From Hyphomicrobiales bacterium (lineage in GTDB: Bacteria; Pseudomonadota; Alphaproteobacteria; Rhizobiales; Rhizobiaceae), in assembly GCA_900468065.1 (NCBI GenBank), contig UBTA01000044.1:62001-126000 (forward strand): a stretch of 64,000 nucleotides of DNA. The letters run 5' to 3'. The position numbers and the translations under genes were made by a program. Under the pieces are notes generated by a model that worked only from the letters and a program-made list of their open reading frames with translations, was not told where the DNA came from and did not search any database. Each line of letters opens with the position of its first letter. The stretch's first letter is position 1. Shown here piece after piece: positions 44,652-53,088 of the stretch.

Positions 44652-45870
44652 ATTAATCCTCTGCTCGATGCTGACGATATTTCCGGATTACCTCTTCCGC
44701 CGCTACGCTCAGGGAAAACGGATCGGCGTCGACATCACGCTTTACACGATGTGGTACGAGCTTCGATGGGGCATCAGTGCCTGCCTGCTGTTGACGCTTT
44801 CGCTGATCACCCTGATCTTCTACTTCCATCCATCGACCAAGAGCGTCACGGCGGTCTTCCGTACGGTGACCATCCTGCCGGAAACGGTCGGTCGCGTCGA
44901 CGCCGTCTATGTTGGTTTGAACCAGAAGGTTGCTGCCGGCGACCCGCTCTTCAGGCTCGACGCAGCCCAGCAAGAGGCAGCGATCGAGACGTCGCGTCGT
45001 CGGATCGCTGAGCTTGACGCGGAAATGACAGTCACCAGGACCGAGCGTGCGACGGCCGACGCCCAGATCGCGGAGGCTGAAAGCGCCTTGCAGACCGCCA
45101 TTGAGGAATATGAGATGAAGGCTCAGCTTCTGAAGACCGACGCGGTTGCCAGACGCGAAGTCGAACGACTGGAAACGACCGTCGAGGGCCGTAGAAGCGC
45201 CGTAGCCGTGACCATCGCCAACAAGGCGACGCTGGATACCAAGATCGCCGCCCTTTTGCCGGCTCAGAGAGCAAGCGCCGAAGCCGCATTGGCGCAGGCG
45301 CAGGTCGATCTCGACAAGACGACGGTACGTGCTGGCATCGCCGGTACGGTTCAACAGTTCACCCTGCGTGTTGGCGACGTTGTCAACACGATGATCCGTC
45401 CGGCCGGCATTCTCGTGCCCGAACAGGCGGGGCGCGGCAACCTGATCGCGGGCTTCGGACAGATCGAAGCGCAGGTGATGAAGAAGGGCATGATCGCCGA
45501 GGCGACCTGCATCGGCAAGCCGTTCACCATCATTCCCCTGGTCGTGACGGAGGTTCAGGATGTGATCGCGGCGGGGCAATTGCGTCCAACGGATCTACTC
45601 GTCGACGTTCAGCAGATGGCGCAGCCGGGGACGCTCACTGTCTACCTCCAGCCGCTCTATCAGGGTGCGCTGGACGGCGTTCCTCCCGGCAGCAGCTGTA
45701 TAGCCAACGCCTACACCAACAACCACGACGCGCTCGCCGATCCGAACATCGGTACCTTGAAGTGGGCGTTTCTGCATGTTGTCGACACGGTGGGGCTGGT
45801 GCACGCGATTATCCTGCGCATGCAGGCTATGCTGCTTCCGGTCCAGACCCTGGTCTTCAGCGGCCATTGA
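44644..45870 (+). CDS. HlyD-family periplasmic adaptor protein
   Basis: 408 residues from the ATG at 44644, with AGGGGA 7 bases upstream; longer in-frame starts exist but overlap the partner gene. A membrane anchor near 45-65, then a first lipoyl-half (VGRVDAVYVGLNQKVAAGDPLFRLD), a long coiled-coil hairpin (about 115-235, Glu/Ala/Arg-rich), the second lipoyl-half (TTVRAGIAGTVQQFTLRVGDVV) and a C-terminal hydrophobic stretch. No ABC or outer-membrane partner is adjacent. A decayed copy lies at 34875-35187. Confidence 0.87.
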   Translation: MFELILCSMLTIFPDYLFRRYAQGKRIGVDITLYTMWYELRWGISACLLLTLSLITLIFYFHPSTKSVTAVFRTVTILPETVGRVDAVYVGLNQKVAAGDPLFRLDAAQQEAAIETSRRRIAELDAEMTVTRTERATADAQIAEAESALQTAIEEYEMKAQLLKTDAVARREVERLETTVEGRRSAVAVTIANKATLDTKIAALLPAQRASAEAALAQAQVDLDKTTVRAGIAGTVQQFTLRVGDVVNTMIRPAGILVPEQAGRGNLIAGFGQIEAQVMKKGMIAEATCIGKPFTIIPLVVTEVQDVIAAGQLRPTDLLVDVQQMAQPGTLTVYLQPLYQGALDGVPPGSSCIANAYTNNHDALADPNIGTLKWAFLHVVDTVGLVHAIILRMQAMLLPVQTLVFSGH

Positions 45871-45957
45871 AACATCGCGGCGGCCAGAACTGACTGCCGG
45901 CGGCCACTTCTAAGATTGAACTCATCTCCGTCACCTCCAACCGGATCGGATTTGAAC

Positions 45958-47091
45958 ATGGGTAGCCTGATTGAGGAAATCCGCCGCAACCAAGCGCTCT
46001 GGCTTCTAGTGTTCGTCCCAATCGTGCTGGCCGCAGAACATTTCGCACCCACGGCCCATACGGCACTGTTTCTACTGTCGATCCTGGCGATTTTTCCCCT
46101 GGCCGTGTTGCTAAGCTACGCGACGGAAGGGGTGGCGGCAAAAATGGGTGATGCAACCGGCGGCCTGCTCAACGCCACGCTGGGCAACCTCACCGAACTG
46201 GTCATCGCTCTGACGGCGCTGAATGCCGGGCAGCATGATCTGGTCAAGGCTTCCATCGCCGGCGCGATCGTCACCAACACCCTGTTTCTTCTGGGGGCAT
46301 CCTTTCTGGTCGGAGGACTGAAGTATCGGATGCAGGAATTCAACCGCATCAATGCACGCTTCCAATCAAGCCTGCTCTTCGTCGCGACCGTCGCGATCCT
46401 GATACCATCGGCCGTATCCGCCGCCGATTCCATTACCTTGTCGGAGTTTACCCGCAAGCTGAGCGTCGCTCTTTCTCTGTTACTTATCCTCGTCTACTGC
46501 CTTGGATTACTGTTTTCGCAAAAGACGCATCGCGAACTCTTCAGCAGCCCAGGACCTGGCGAGCATGGCCCAAGCCCGCCGATGAGCGTCGCACTTGCGA
46601 CACTTGCGGGCACAACGCTGCTGGTGGCGCTGGTCGGCGAAATATTCGTCGGATCTGTGCAGCAGGCCGCGACCTCGTTTGGCATGACGCCAGCCTTCGT
46701 CGGCTTTATCATCGTGGCGCTGGTCGGTGGGGCAGCCGAGATGGCGTCGGCATTCTCCGGAGCGCGGAAAAACCGGCTCGATCTTACTGTCGGGATAGCC
46801 CTTGGCAGCGCCGCGCAGATCGCTCTTTTCGTGGCGCCCGCCCTGGTGCTTCTGAGCTATGTGATCGGCCCGGCCCCCATGGACCTGCAGTTCTGGCCCG
46901 GCGCCGTGGTCATGATGTTTCTCGCAGCTATGACCGTCGTTCTCGTGACGTCCGGCGGGCATTCGAGCTGGTTCGTAGGGGTGCTGCTGCTGATGGTCTA
47001 TCTGATCCTTGCAATGACCCTCTATCTGCTGCCGCCTCAGGCCTCCGAGATGCGACCGATCGGGACGAACAGTCAGGCGACCGGAACTTAG
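45958..47091 (+). CDS. Calcium/proton exchanger (CaxA/ChaA type)
   Basis: 377 residues from the ATG at 45958 (a TTG at 45916 is the alternative). Eleven or so membrane segments. Two inverted alpha-repeats carry the catalytic acidic motifs GNLTELVIAL (near residue 85) and GGAAEMASAF (near 265), typical of CaCA cation exchangers. It exports Ca2+ (possibly K+/Na+) in exchange for protons. Its place with a K+ channel and acid-linked antiporters fits ion and pH homeostasis. Confidence 0.9.
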   Translation: MGSLIEEIRRNQALWLLVFVPIVLAAEHFAPTAHTALFLLSILAIFPLAVLLSYATEGVAAKMGDATGGLLNATLGNLTELVIALTALNAGQHDLVKASIAGAIVTNTLFLLGASFLVGGLKYRMQEFNRINARFQSSLLFVATVAILIPSAVSAADSITLSEFTRKLSVALSLLLILVYCLGLLFSQKTHRELFSSPGPGEHGPSPPMSVALATLAGTTLLVALVGEIFVGSVQQAATSFGMTPAFVGFIIVALVGGAAEMASAFSGARKNRLDLTVGIALGSAAQIALFVAPALVLLSYVIGPAPMDLQFWPGAVVMMFLAAMTVVLVTSGGHSSWFVGVLLLMVYLILAMTLYLLPPQASEMRPIGTNSQATGT

Positions 47092-47164
47092 GCTCCTCTT
47101 ACCAAATCTATCGAGAATAAGAGAATTAGCCAAGACCCAGTACTTACACAACAGGAGACAGCTC

Positions 47165-47608
47165 GTGTTGCTAGTTATCGTGACGGGAACGTCCCTCCTG
47201 CTTACCACCATCCTCGTGCATGGGGTCGCCGTTCTGTGGCTTTTCTACATAGGCATTCAGCCTCTCAGCCACGCAGGGAGCCTAAGCCCACTTGTGCGAC
47301 TCGGATGGTGCTACGTTTTCGTCGTCGGCTTCGTCGTTGCCCATCTAATCGAGATCATGATCTGGGCCTTTGCCTATTGGTTGACAGGCGAGCTCAAGGA
47401 CATGGAGGAGGCCACATATTTCTCCGCGATCACCTTCGCCACCATCGGCTATGGTGACGTGACGCTCGAAGGGAAATGGCGGCTGGCCAGCGCCATTGAA
47501 GGCGTCAACGGCATCCTGCTGTTCGGCTGGACGACAGCATTCCTGTTTAAAGTTTCCACCGTCCTTTGGTTTGGCCAGACCACTGAAGGTCGTCCGAAAA
47601 GAGACTGA
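47165..47608 (+). CDS. Two-segment potassium channel (Ion_trans_2)
   Basis: 147 residues from a GTG at 47165 with CAGGAGA upstream. Membrane segments flank a pore loop with the selectivity filter TIGYGD (near residue 95). No RCK or cyclic-nucleotide domain follows, so it is a minimal channel that would need to tetramerise. 74 bases after the exchanger gene on the same strand. Confidence 0.87.
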   Translation: MLLVIVTGTSLLLTTILVHGVAVLWLFYIGIQPLSHAGSLSPLVRLGWCYVFVVGFVVAHLIEIMIWAFAYWLTGELKDMEEATYFSAITFATIGYGDVTLEGKWRLASAIEGVNGILLFGWTTAFLFKVSTVLWFGQTTEGRPKRD

Positions 47609-47699
47609 GGCCGGAAACGGACCGTATGGCAACAATGAGCACCCGGTGTCGCAGCGGCGCTCGTTCGTCGGGCAACACCTGATACGCTGATCGGCGTTA

Positions 47700-48330
47700 A
47701 AATAATCCTGCAGCAATGCCGATCCACAGCTCACTACGCGTCTGCAGAAGGTGGCCCATAGGCACGGCAGGCGTATTGTATATCCCATCACAACGACCCT
47801 GCCGCCGTCTCGGCCATAATGGTCTGGGTTCAAGCAAGCAGGGTCGAATTCCTGCCGAATACGCCCGACGACTATGGGCAAAAGATCACGATCGTGCCAC
47901 AGAACGACGGACTGACGTTCACCTCAGTTACGGCTGGAAAAAGACGGTTCAGCATGCAGACCGGTCATCGCGACGAGGCGGCGGCTCCTAGTGTCATCAT
48001 CAGCGAGATAGCGACGTCCGGTGCGTAGCCAAATAGAGGAAAGCGTGTACGCAGATGTCCGACCATAAATACCGCCCGCATCGACCCGACGCCGGTGCTC
48101 AGTTATATCTGTATGTCGCCGATCGGAACAGTAACGAACACCTGGAACAAGCCTGTCAAGAAAATTGCAAGTCCGACAACGAAGAAATCCCTTGTAGTGG
48201 CGGGCGTTACGACGACGCCGATCGTTTGCGCCGGATTTTGCCCCCCGACGAAAGGGCGCGTAAATACAGGCTCCCTGTCCCGCTCTCCCTGGCCACATCC
48301 TCAATGCTCCGCCTGTCGACCTCCAGGTGC
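47700..48330 (-). pseudogene. AspT-family antiporter remnant
   Basis: Minus-strand frames give IGVVVTPATT and FFVVGLAIFLTGLF, VGHLRTRFPLFGYAPDVAISLMMTLG, FVAMTGLHAEPSFSS and, after further shifts, YTPAVPMGHLLQT. These parallel the intact AspT-like protein at 51194-52882 in the same order (IGVVVAPATT, VGHLRTRFPLFGRIPDAAVSLM, FVAMTGLHAGPVFVS, YTPAVPIGHILLT). Several frameshifts and stops are present and the N-terminal half is absent. A decayed paralog. Confidence 0.7.
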
Positions 48331-48453
48331 CAATTTCCGTCCATGGATGCCTCCTCTTTGTAGGTGGTCCAGCTTTAGCTACCCGTGTCCGGTCTGATTC
48401 GAGGCGATTTGGACAATGCAGTCAGTGTTAAAAGATGTGATCAGGCGGAGCTG

Positions 48454-48717
48454 TTATCCTCGCAGCGGGATAGTGATTGCCACCACCACCGCCCCTATCG
48501 AAGCCATTGCGAAAGCCATGGGCCAATTGCGGCCGGCATACAATCCGATCTGGGCACCAATGATGAACAGCATGACCAGCGCCACGCCGTTATAGATGCG
48601 CATCGCCTGGTGCAAGTCGTTCACGAAGAGAAATGGCAGGCCCTGCGCTAAGGTCGGCAAAATGACCAGCGAGAAAAAAGGAAAACGCGGAGAATGAATG
48701 GTGCCGTCCCCCGTCAA
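48454..48717 (-). pseudogene. C-terminal fragment of a VIT1/CCC1-like membrane protein
   Basis: About 87 residues with two hydrophobic segments (LVILPTLAQGLPFLF, then ALVMLFIIGAQIGLYAG and ASIGAVVVAITIPLRG), the pattern I recall for the C-terminus of VIT1/CCC1-type iron/manganese transporters. No ATG begins the frame and the N-terminal half is missing. Assignment is tentative. Confidence 0.4.
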
Positions 48718-48718
48718 G

Positions 48719-48928
48719 CTAACGGCAGTCGTCAGGGAAAAGTGCGTCGCCGTTTGGATAATTCCTGCACAGGTTTAAGCCAGCCCCCTCTATCGTTTCA
48801 CGGTAGCGGTACACCGCATATCCAGCGGTCAGTGACACGGCAGCCGCTACGGCAAAAAACAATGCCTTCTCCCGCCACTCCCGCCTAAGACATTGGCGTT
48901 CAAAGCAAGCCTTAAGCTGCCAGGCCAT
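48719..48928 (-). CDS. Small membrane protein, 69 residues
   Basis: ATG at 48928 preceded by GAGGAAGC. A basic N-terminus (FERQCLRREWREKA) leads into one membrane segment (LFFAVAAAVSLTAGYAVY) and a short tail with two Cys (LNLCRNYPNGDALFPDDCR). Family not recognised. It ends directly before the transporter fragment in a different frame. Confidence 0.45.
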   Translation of the reverse strand: MAWQLKACFERQCLRREWREKALFFAVAAAVSLTAGYAVYRYRETIEGAGLNLCRNYPNGDALFPDDCR

Positions 48929-49182
48929 GCTGCTTCCTCAGACCGAGACACGTCTCAGTTGGCGCTGAATATCGTGACGTTTCGCCGGACCTTGGAGTGC
49001 CTCCCAGAACAGATATTCGTCCAACACTTGCCGCTTTCATAATTCGATACTGTGCAAGCTCGCGGTTCCGTTTTCGAAAAAAAACGACCGCACTGGTCAA
49101 TACCCTATTCCGATCCGTCGATCCCGCCGGCACTCCATCCTTGATCGGCTTCCCCAAAGCGTAACTTTTTAAACGCGAGACT
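48929..49182. other. Gene-free stretch
   Basis: 254 bases between minus-strand genes. No hairpin with a T-run on the minus strand was found after the SulP gene; a run of seven A or more near 49077 is the only feature. Confidence 0.35.
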
Positions 49183-50883
49183 TTAGGCCGAATTCCCTTC
49201 AGCACCTGTCGGCGCCGCCCTCACCGCGATGCTGCCCTGGTAGTGGTGGATACCCGATCGTGTGCTGGAAAAAATACGTGTTGCACCCAACTGCGCAGCA
49301 AAGCCCGATGCACGAACACAATCGAGCACCTCCGGATTGAGGTCCGCGAGCCAAAGCACAGTACCCCGCCGCGCAAGATTACGCTCTCCTTCCATGATCA
49401 TCTGAAGGGCGGAATACTCGATATCCACGACACGGCTGAGATCCAGCAGCAAAATGCGCGGTTTTTCCCGATCGACCAGTTCGCGGATACGATCGCCGAT
49501 TAATTGAGCATTCAAAAAGAAGAGGCGCCCCTCTGGCCGCAAGATCAGGAGGCCTTCGAAGGTTTCGTCGTCTTGGTGTTCTGGAGCATGGGGCCGAAGC
49601 AAATCCTCGCCCCGCTTGCGACCGATGATATGGAGGCGCGGATTTGCCACTTGGCTTGCGAGGCCGACGAGCGAAAGGATGATGGCGACGATAATGCCCT
49701 GCAGCGTACCGAAAAAAAGCACCCCGAAGAAAGCTGCTAACGCCCAGCGAAACTCCATGCGGCGAGCCTTGCGGATCGACATGAACTCTGCGGGGTTGAT
49801 GAGGCTGACGGAGTAGACGATCACAATGGCAGCGAGTACTGTTAGAGGCAGCAATCCGAGCAATGGTGCGAGAACTAGCATCGTCGCCGCGGAGGCCGCT
49901 GCGGTCACCAACGATGCTTTTTGTGTAGATCCTCCAACAGCACGCACCACCGCCGTCTGCGACGTCCCGCCACCGGCCGGCATCGCACCGAACAAGCCAC
50001 CGCCAAGGTTGGCAAGACCGGTGGCTACCAGTTCGCGGTTGGGCCGGATTGGCTGGTCCGCGGGCACCGCAAAGACCCGTCCGGCGGCAATTGTCTCTGT
50101 AAAACTCATCAATGCGATACCGCTTGCGCCTGGGAGCAATTGCAAAGTGAGATCGACATCAGGCAGGGTCAAGGAAGGTAGTGCCTGGGGAATGTGACCC
50201 ACGATCGGCACGCCGCTGGCCCCGAGACCAGCCATCCAGGACACCGCAATGCCTGCTCCAAGAACGGCGAGCGCCGCCGGAGAATGGGGCCACATCCACT
50301 CCAGGACTAGCAAGAGCGCAAGCGCCGTCACACCAATCCCCAGCGTGATGATTGATGCATGCGGCAAATCATGTATGAGGCTCAAGATATCGCGGAAAAA
50401 GCCCTGCTTGACGATGTGGAGGCCGAACAGTTTCGGAAGCTGATCGAGAATGATCACCAGTCCGATCCCTGCCTTGAAGCCGGTCAACACCGACGAGGAT
50501 ATGAAGTTAGCAACAAAGCCCAGCCGTAAAGCAGCCGCCGCGATGAGGAGAACACCCGTAAGCCCGGTTAACGTCGCCGTCGCCGTCAACATGCGGCTGG
50601 GCTCTCCGTCCGGAACCACGAGCGAAAGTTGGCTTGCGGTCAAAATTGCTAGGGTTGTGGTGGAGCTGACGCTCAGCACCCGGGAGGTGCCCAGCAGCGA
50701 ATAGACAATCATCGGCACGAAGGCTGTGTAAAGGCCAACGTTGACGGGCAAGCCAGCGACAGTCGCATAGGCCATCGCCTTCGGCAGCACAACGGCAGCA
50801 GCGATAAGACCCGCGACGATATCCAGGCGCAGTCTGCCGGCCGGTAATTGCTGCGATTGGTCGGCATTCGGCAATGGAACCAT
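49183..50883 (-). CDS. SulP-family anion transporter with STAS domain
   Basis: 566 residues from the ATG at 50883, with AAGGAGGG upstream; 11 further codons are open before it. Hydrophobic core with the family segment LPKAMAYATVAGLPVNVGLY, a central PAGGGTSQTAVVRAVGG and a C-terminal STAS domain (about 440-560; LDLSRVVDIEYSALQMI). SulP members move sulfate, bicarbonate or C4-dicarboxylates (E. coli DauA). Its place downstream of aspartate-handling genes makes an aspartate/dicarboxylate role plausible, while sulfate cannot be excluded. Confidence 0.88.
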   Translation of the reverse strand: MVPLPNADQSQQLPAGRLRLDIVAGLIAAAVVLPKAMAYATVAGLPVNVGLYTAFVPMIVYSLLGTSRVLSVSSTTTLAILTASQLSLVVPDGEPSRMLTATATLTGLTGVLLIAAAALRLGFVANFISSSVLTGFKAGIGLVIILDQLPKLFGLHIVKQGFFRDILSLIHDLPHASIITLGIGVTALALLLVLEWMWPHSPAALAVLGAGIAVSWMAGLGASGVPIVGHIPQALPSLTLPDVDLTLQLLPGASGIALMSFTETIAAGRVFAVPADQPIRPNRELVATGLANLGGGLFGAMPAGGGTSQTAVVRAVGGSTQKASLVTAAASAATMLVLAPLLGLLPLTVLAAIVIVYSVSLINPAEFMSIRKARRMEFRWALAAFFGVLFFGTLQGIIVAIILSLVGLASQVANPRLHIIGRKRGEDLLRPHAPEHQDDETFEGLLILRPEGRLFFLNAQLIGDRIRELVDREKPRILLLDLSRVVDIEYSALQMIMEGERNLARRGTVLWLADLNPEVLDCVRASGFAAQLGATRIFSSTRSGIHHYQGSIAVRAAPTGAEGNSA

Positions 50884-51193
50884 GATCTTGCCCTCCTTCA
50901 GTCCAGCAGTGCCCACTGGTTGACGCGCCGTCGTCCGAGGTCCGCCCCCTAAACAGCTTCCAGTCGCTGTATTGGCAGGGTAGCCAAGGCAGAAATGGTG
51001 GTATTATTCATGCGTCTGCTCTGCTGGGCTGACAAAATCGAAGGCGATCATAACAGGCACGGCCGGCTGAGAGCCACTCGCGACTTTTCCATCGATAAAG
51101 CGAAACAGAAGGACATCTCTTCGAGCTCGTAACGGATAGACAAGCCTACCCCATTTCCAAAATTGCCGATAGCTAATAGCCCGTTCATCTGCG
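50884..51193. other. Promoter-containing intergenic region of the SulP gene
   Basis: 310 bases between the SulP gene and the end of the AspT-like gene, all minus-strand. It must hold the SulP promoter. No palindrome or terminator of note was seen. Confidence 0.4.
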
Positions 51194-52882
51194 TCACGCG
51201 ATCACATTAACGATCACCGTCCCCCAAGTCGTCAGGAGGATATGGCCGATCGGTACTGCGGGCGTGTATCCGAGAACTGCAATCGTGCTGCCCGATCGAT
51301 CCTGGACCGCCGCCATCCCGGCCGTCATGGTCTGCGCTCCAGCAAGTCCCCCAAGCAGCAGGATGGGGTTCATCCTAAGAACATAGTATCCAAAATAAAG
51401 CCCGACGATCATCGGTGTGATCGTGACGATGATCCCGCCGAACAGAAGGCCGATCCCGGCGTCGGTGATGGCGGAGACGAAGACGGGGCCGGCATGGAGG
51501 CCGGTCATCGCAACGAAGGCTGAAAGACCGAGAGCGGTCATCAACGATACGGCGGCATCCGGTATGCGGCCGAACAAGGGAAAGCGCGTGCGCAGATGGC
51601 CCACCAGCAGACCCGCCAGCAGCGTGCCGACACCGATGCTGAGCGAAATCCGCATGTCGCCGACGGGAAAAGTAACGAGGACACCGGCAAGCCCACCGAG
51701 GAATATGGCAAGGCCAAGAACGAAGAAATCCGTCGTCGTCGCAGGCGCTACGACGACGCCGATCCGCTTGGCTGCAGCCGACACGACAGTGTCGGGGCCG
51801 ACCACCTGCAAAATATCGCCCACTTCGAGCGAAATGCCCGGCGCGAGGGGGATGTCCTGTCCGCCCCGTGAAAGGGAACGCAGGTAGAGACTACGCGTCC
51901 AGTTCTCACGCGCGACGTCCTCTATTCTCTTGCCGTTTAACTCGCGGATGGTCAGTAGCACATCGGCTATCGCGACCGGGGTATCAAGAAGCTCGCGGTC
52001 ATCGACCTCCTCTCCCCGCGCTCCAAGTATCGCCACCAGCACTTCCCGCGCCCCGGACACTGCTATGATATCCCCTGCGCACATCACCATTTCCGGGGTC
52101 GTTTCGAGGATTTCGCAGCCTCGGCGCAAACGTTGAATGAAAAGTCTATGCTGGGGAAAAGTCGCCTCCGCATCAGCTATGGACATGCCCGCGATCGGAG
52201 CGTTTTCAGGGATTCGGTATGCGCGACGGTCAAACCTGCGCCAGGCAGAGGTACTGCCCGTTACTGTGCGGATAATGCCGTATTCCTTTTCCAGTTTCAA
52301 CGCCTCTTCAACCAGGTTGATGCCCAGCAGCCTGGGACCAGCGACACTACAGAAAAGAATCACACCGACGGCGCCGAAAACGTAACAAACAGCGTCAGCA
52401 ACCGCTATATGCGCGATAAACCTCGCCCGGTCCGCATTCGGCAACGGTAGAGCGTTGATGGCCTCCGTGGCCGTGCCCATGGCCGGACTTTCGGTCAGCG
52501 AGCCGGAAAGAAGCCCTGCCGCAAAACCGGGATCAAGGCCGAGGATTTTGGCGACCGCGATAGCCGTAAGCAACCCTGTGACGCACACTACAACTGCGAG
52601 CAGAACCGGTTTTATCCCATCTCGCCTCAAGGCTTGCAGGAACTGTGGCCCAACGGAATAACCGATTCCGAAGAGGAACAGGAGGAATAGAAACGATTTC
52701 GCCATGGCGGAAACCGGCACATGGGCAAACTGGCCGATCAGAATACCGCCAAACAGCGATCCTGTGACCGGACCGAGGCCAAATCCGCCGAGTTTCACTG
52801 CCCCGATAAAGTAGCCGAAGGCAATGGCAAGGAATACCGCAAGCTCGGGATACTTGATGAGGAACTGTTCGACCCAAACCAT
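51194..52882 (-). CDS. AspT-like antiporter (AAE family), paralog
   Basis: 562 residues from the ATG at 52882 (MVWVEQF), matching the start of the AspT paralog ([14 protein letters not shown]). Two AspT/YidE repeats of about five membrane segments flank a cytosolic region with two TrkA_C-type domains (about 205-370; CAGDIIAVSGAREVLV, then LEVGDILQVVGPDTVV). The family contains the aspartate:alanine exchanger and other amino-acid antiporters. It lies 206 bases downstream of the Orn/Lys/Arg-type decarboxylase gene, so it may exchange that enzyme's substrate and product (inference). Confidence 0.85.
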   Translation of the reverse strand: MVWVEQFLIKYPELAVFLAIAFGYFIGAVKLGGFGLGPVTGSLFGGILIGQFAHVPVSAMAKSFLFLLFLFGIGYSVGPQFLQALRRDGIKPVLLAVVVCVTGLLTAIAVAKILGLDPGFAAGLLSGSLTESPAMGTATEAINALPLPNADRARFIAHIAVADAVCYVFGAVGVILFCSVAGPRLLGINLVEEALKLEKEYGIIRTVTGSTSAWRRFDRRAYRIPENAPIAGMSIADAEATFPQHRLFIQRLRRGCEILETTPEMVMCAGDIIAVSGAREVLVAILGARGEEVDDRELLDTPVAIADVLLTIRELNGKRIEDVARENWTRSLYLRSLSRGGQDIPLAPGISLEVGDILQVVGPDTVVSAAAKRIGVVVAPATTTDFFVLGLAIFLGGLAGVLVTFPVGDMRISLSIGVGTLLAGLLVGHLRTRFPLFGRIPDAAVSLMTALGLSAFVAMTGLHAGPVFVSAITDAGIGLLFGGIIVTITPMIVGLYFGYYVLRMNPILLLGGLAGAQTMTAGMAAVQDRSGSTIAVLGYTPAVPIGHILLTTWGTVIVNVIA

Positions 52883-53088
52883 AGCCAGCCTTAGCCCCCG
52901 CGCGAAATCCCAGAGCCTCGCCACCCTTGACGCCAAGCCAAACGTTTAAACGGGCCAAACGGGGAAAATGTCATTGTAGAGGCGGTCTCACGCCCCATTG
53001 GCAATGGTGCCATCCCAAACCCTTCTGGCAGCCGGTGCCGTGACTGAAACAGGAAGCCAATTTCTATCTTCCTCCTCAACAAAATTGC

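Noticed and set aside
44653-45579. A 308-codon minus-strand frame opposite the HlyD gene
   Set aside because: Shadow of a clearly homologous adaptor protein; no motif in the translated product.
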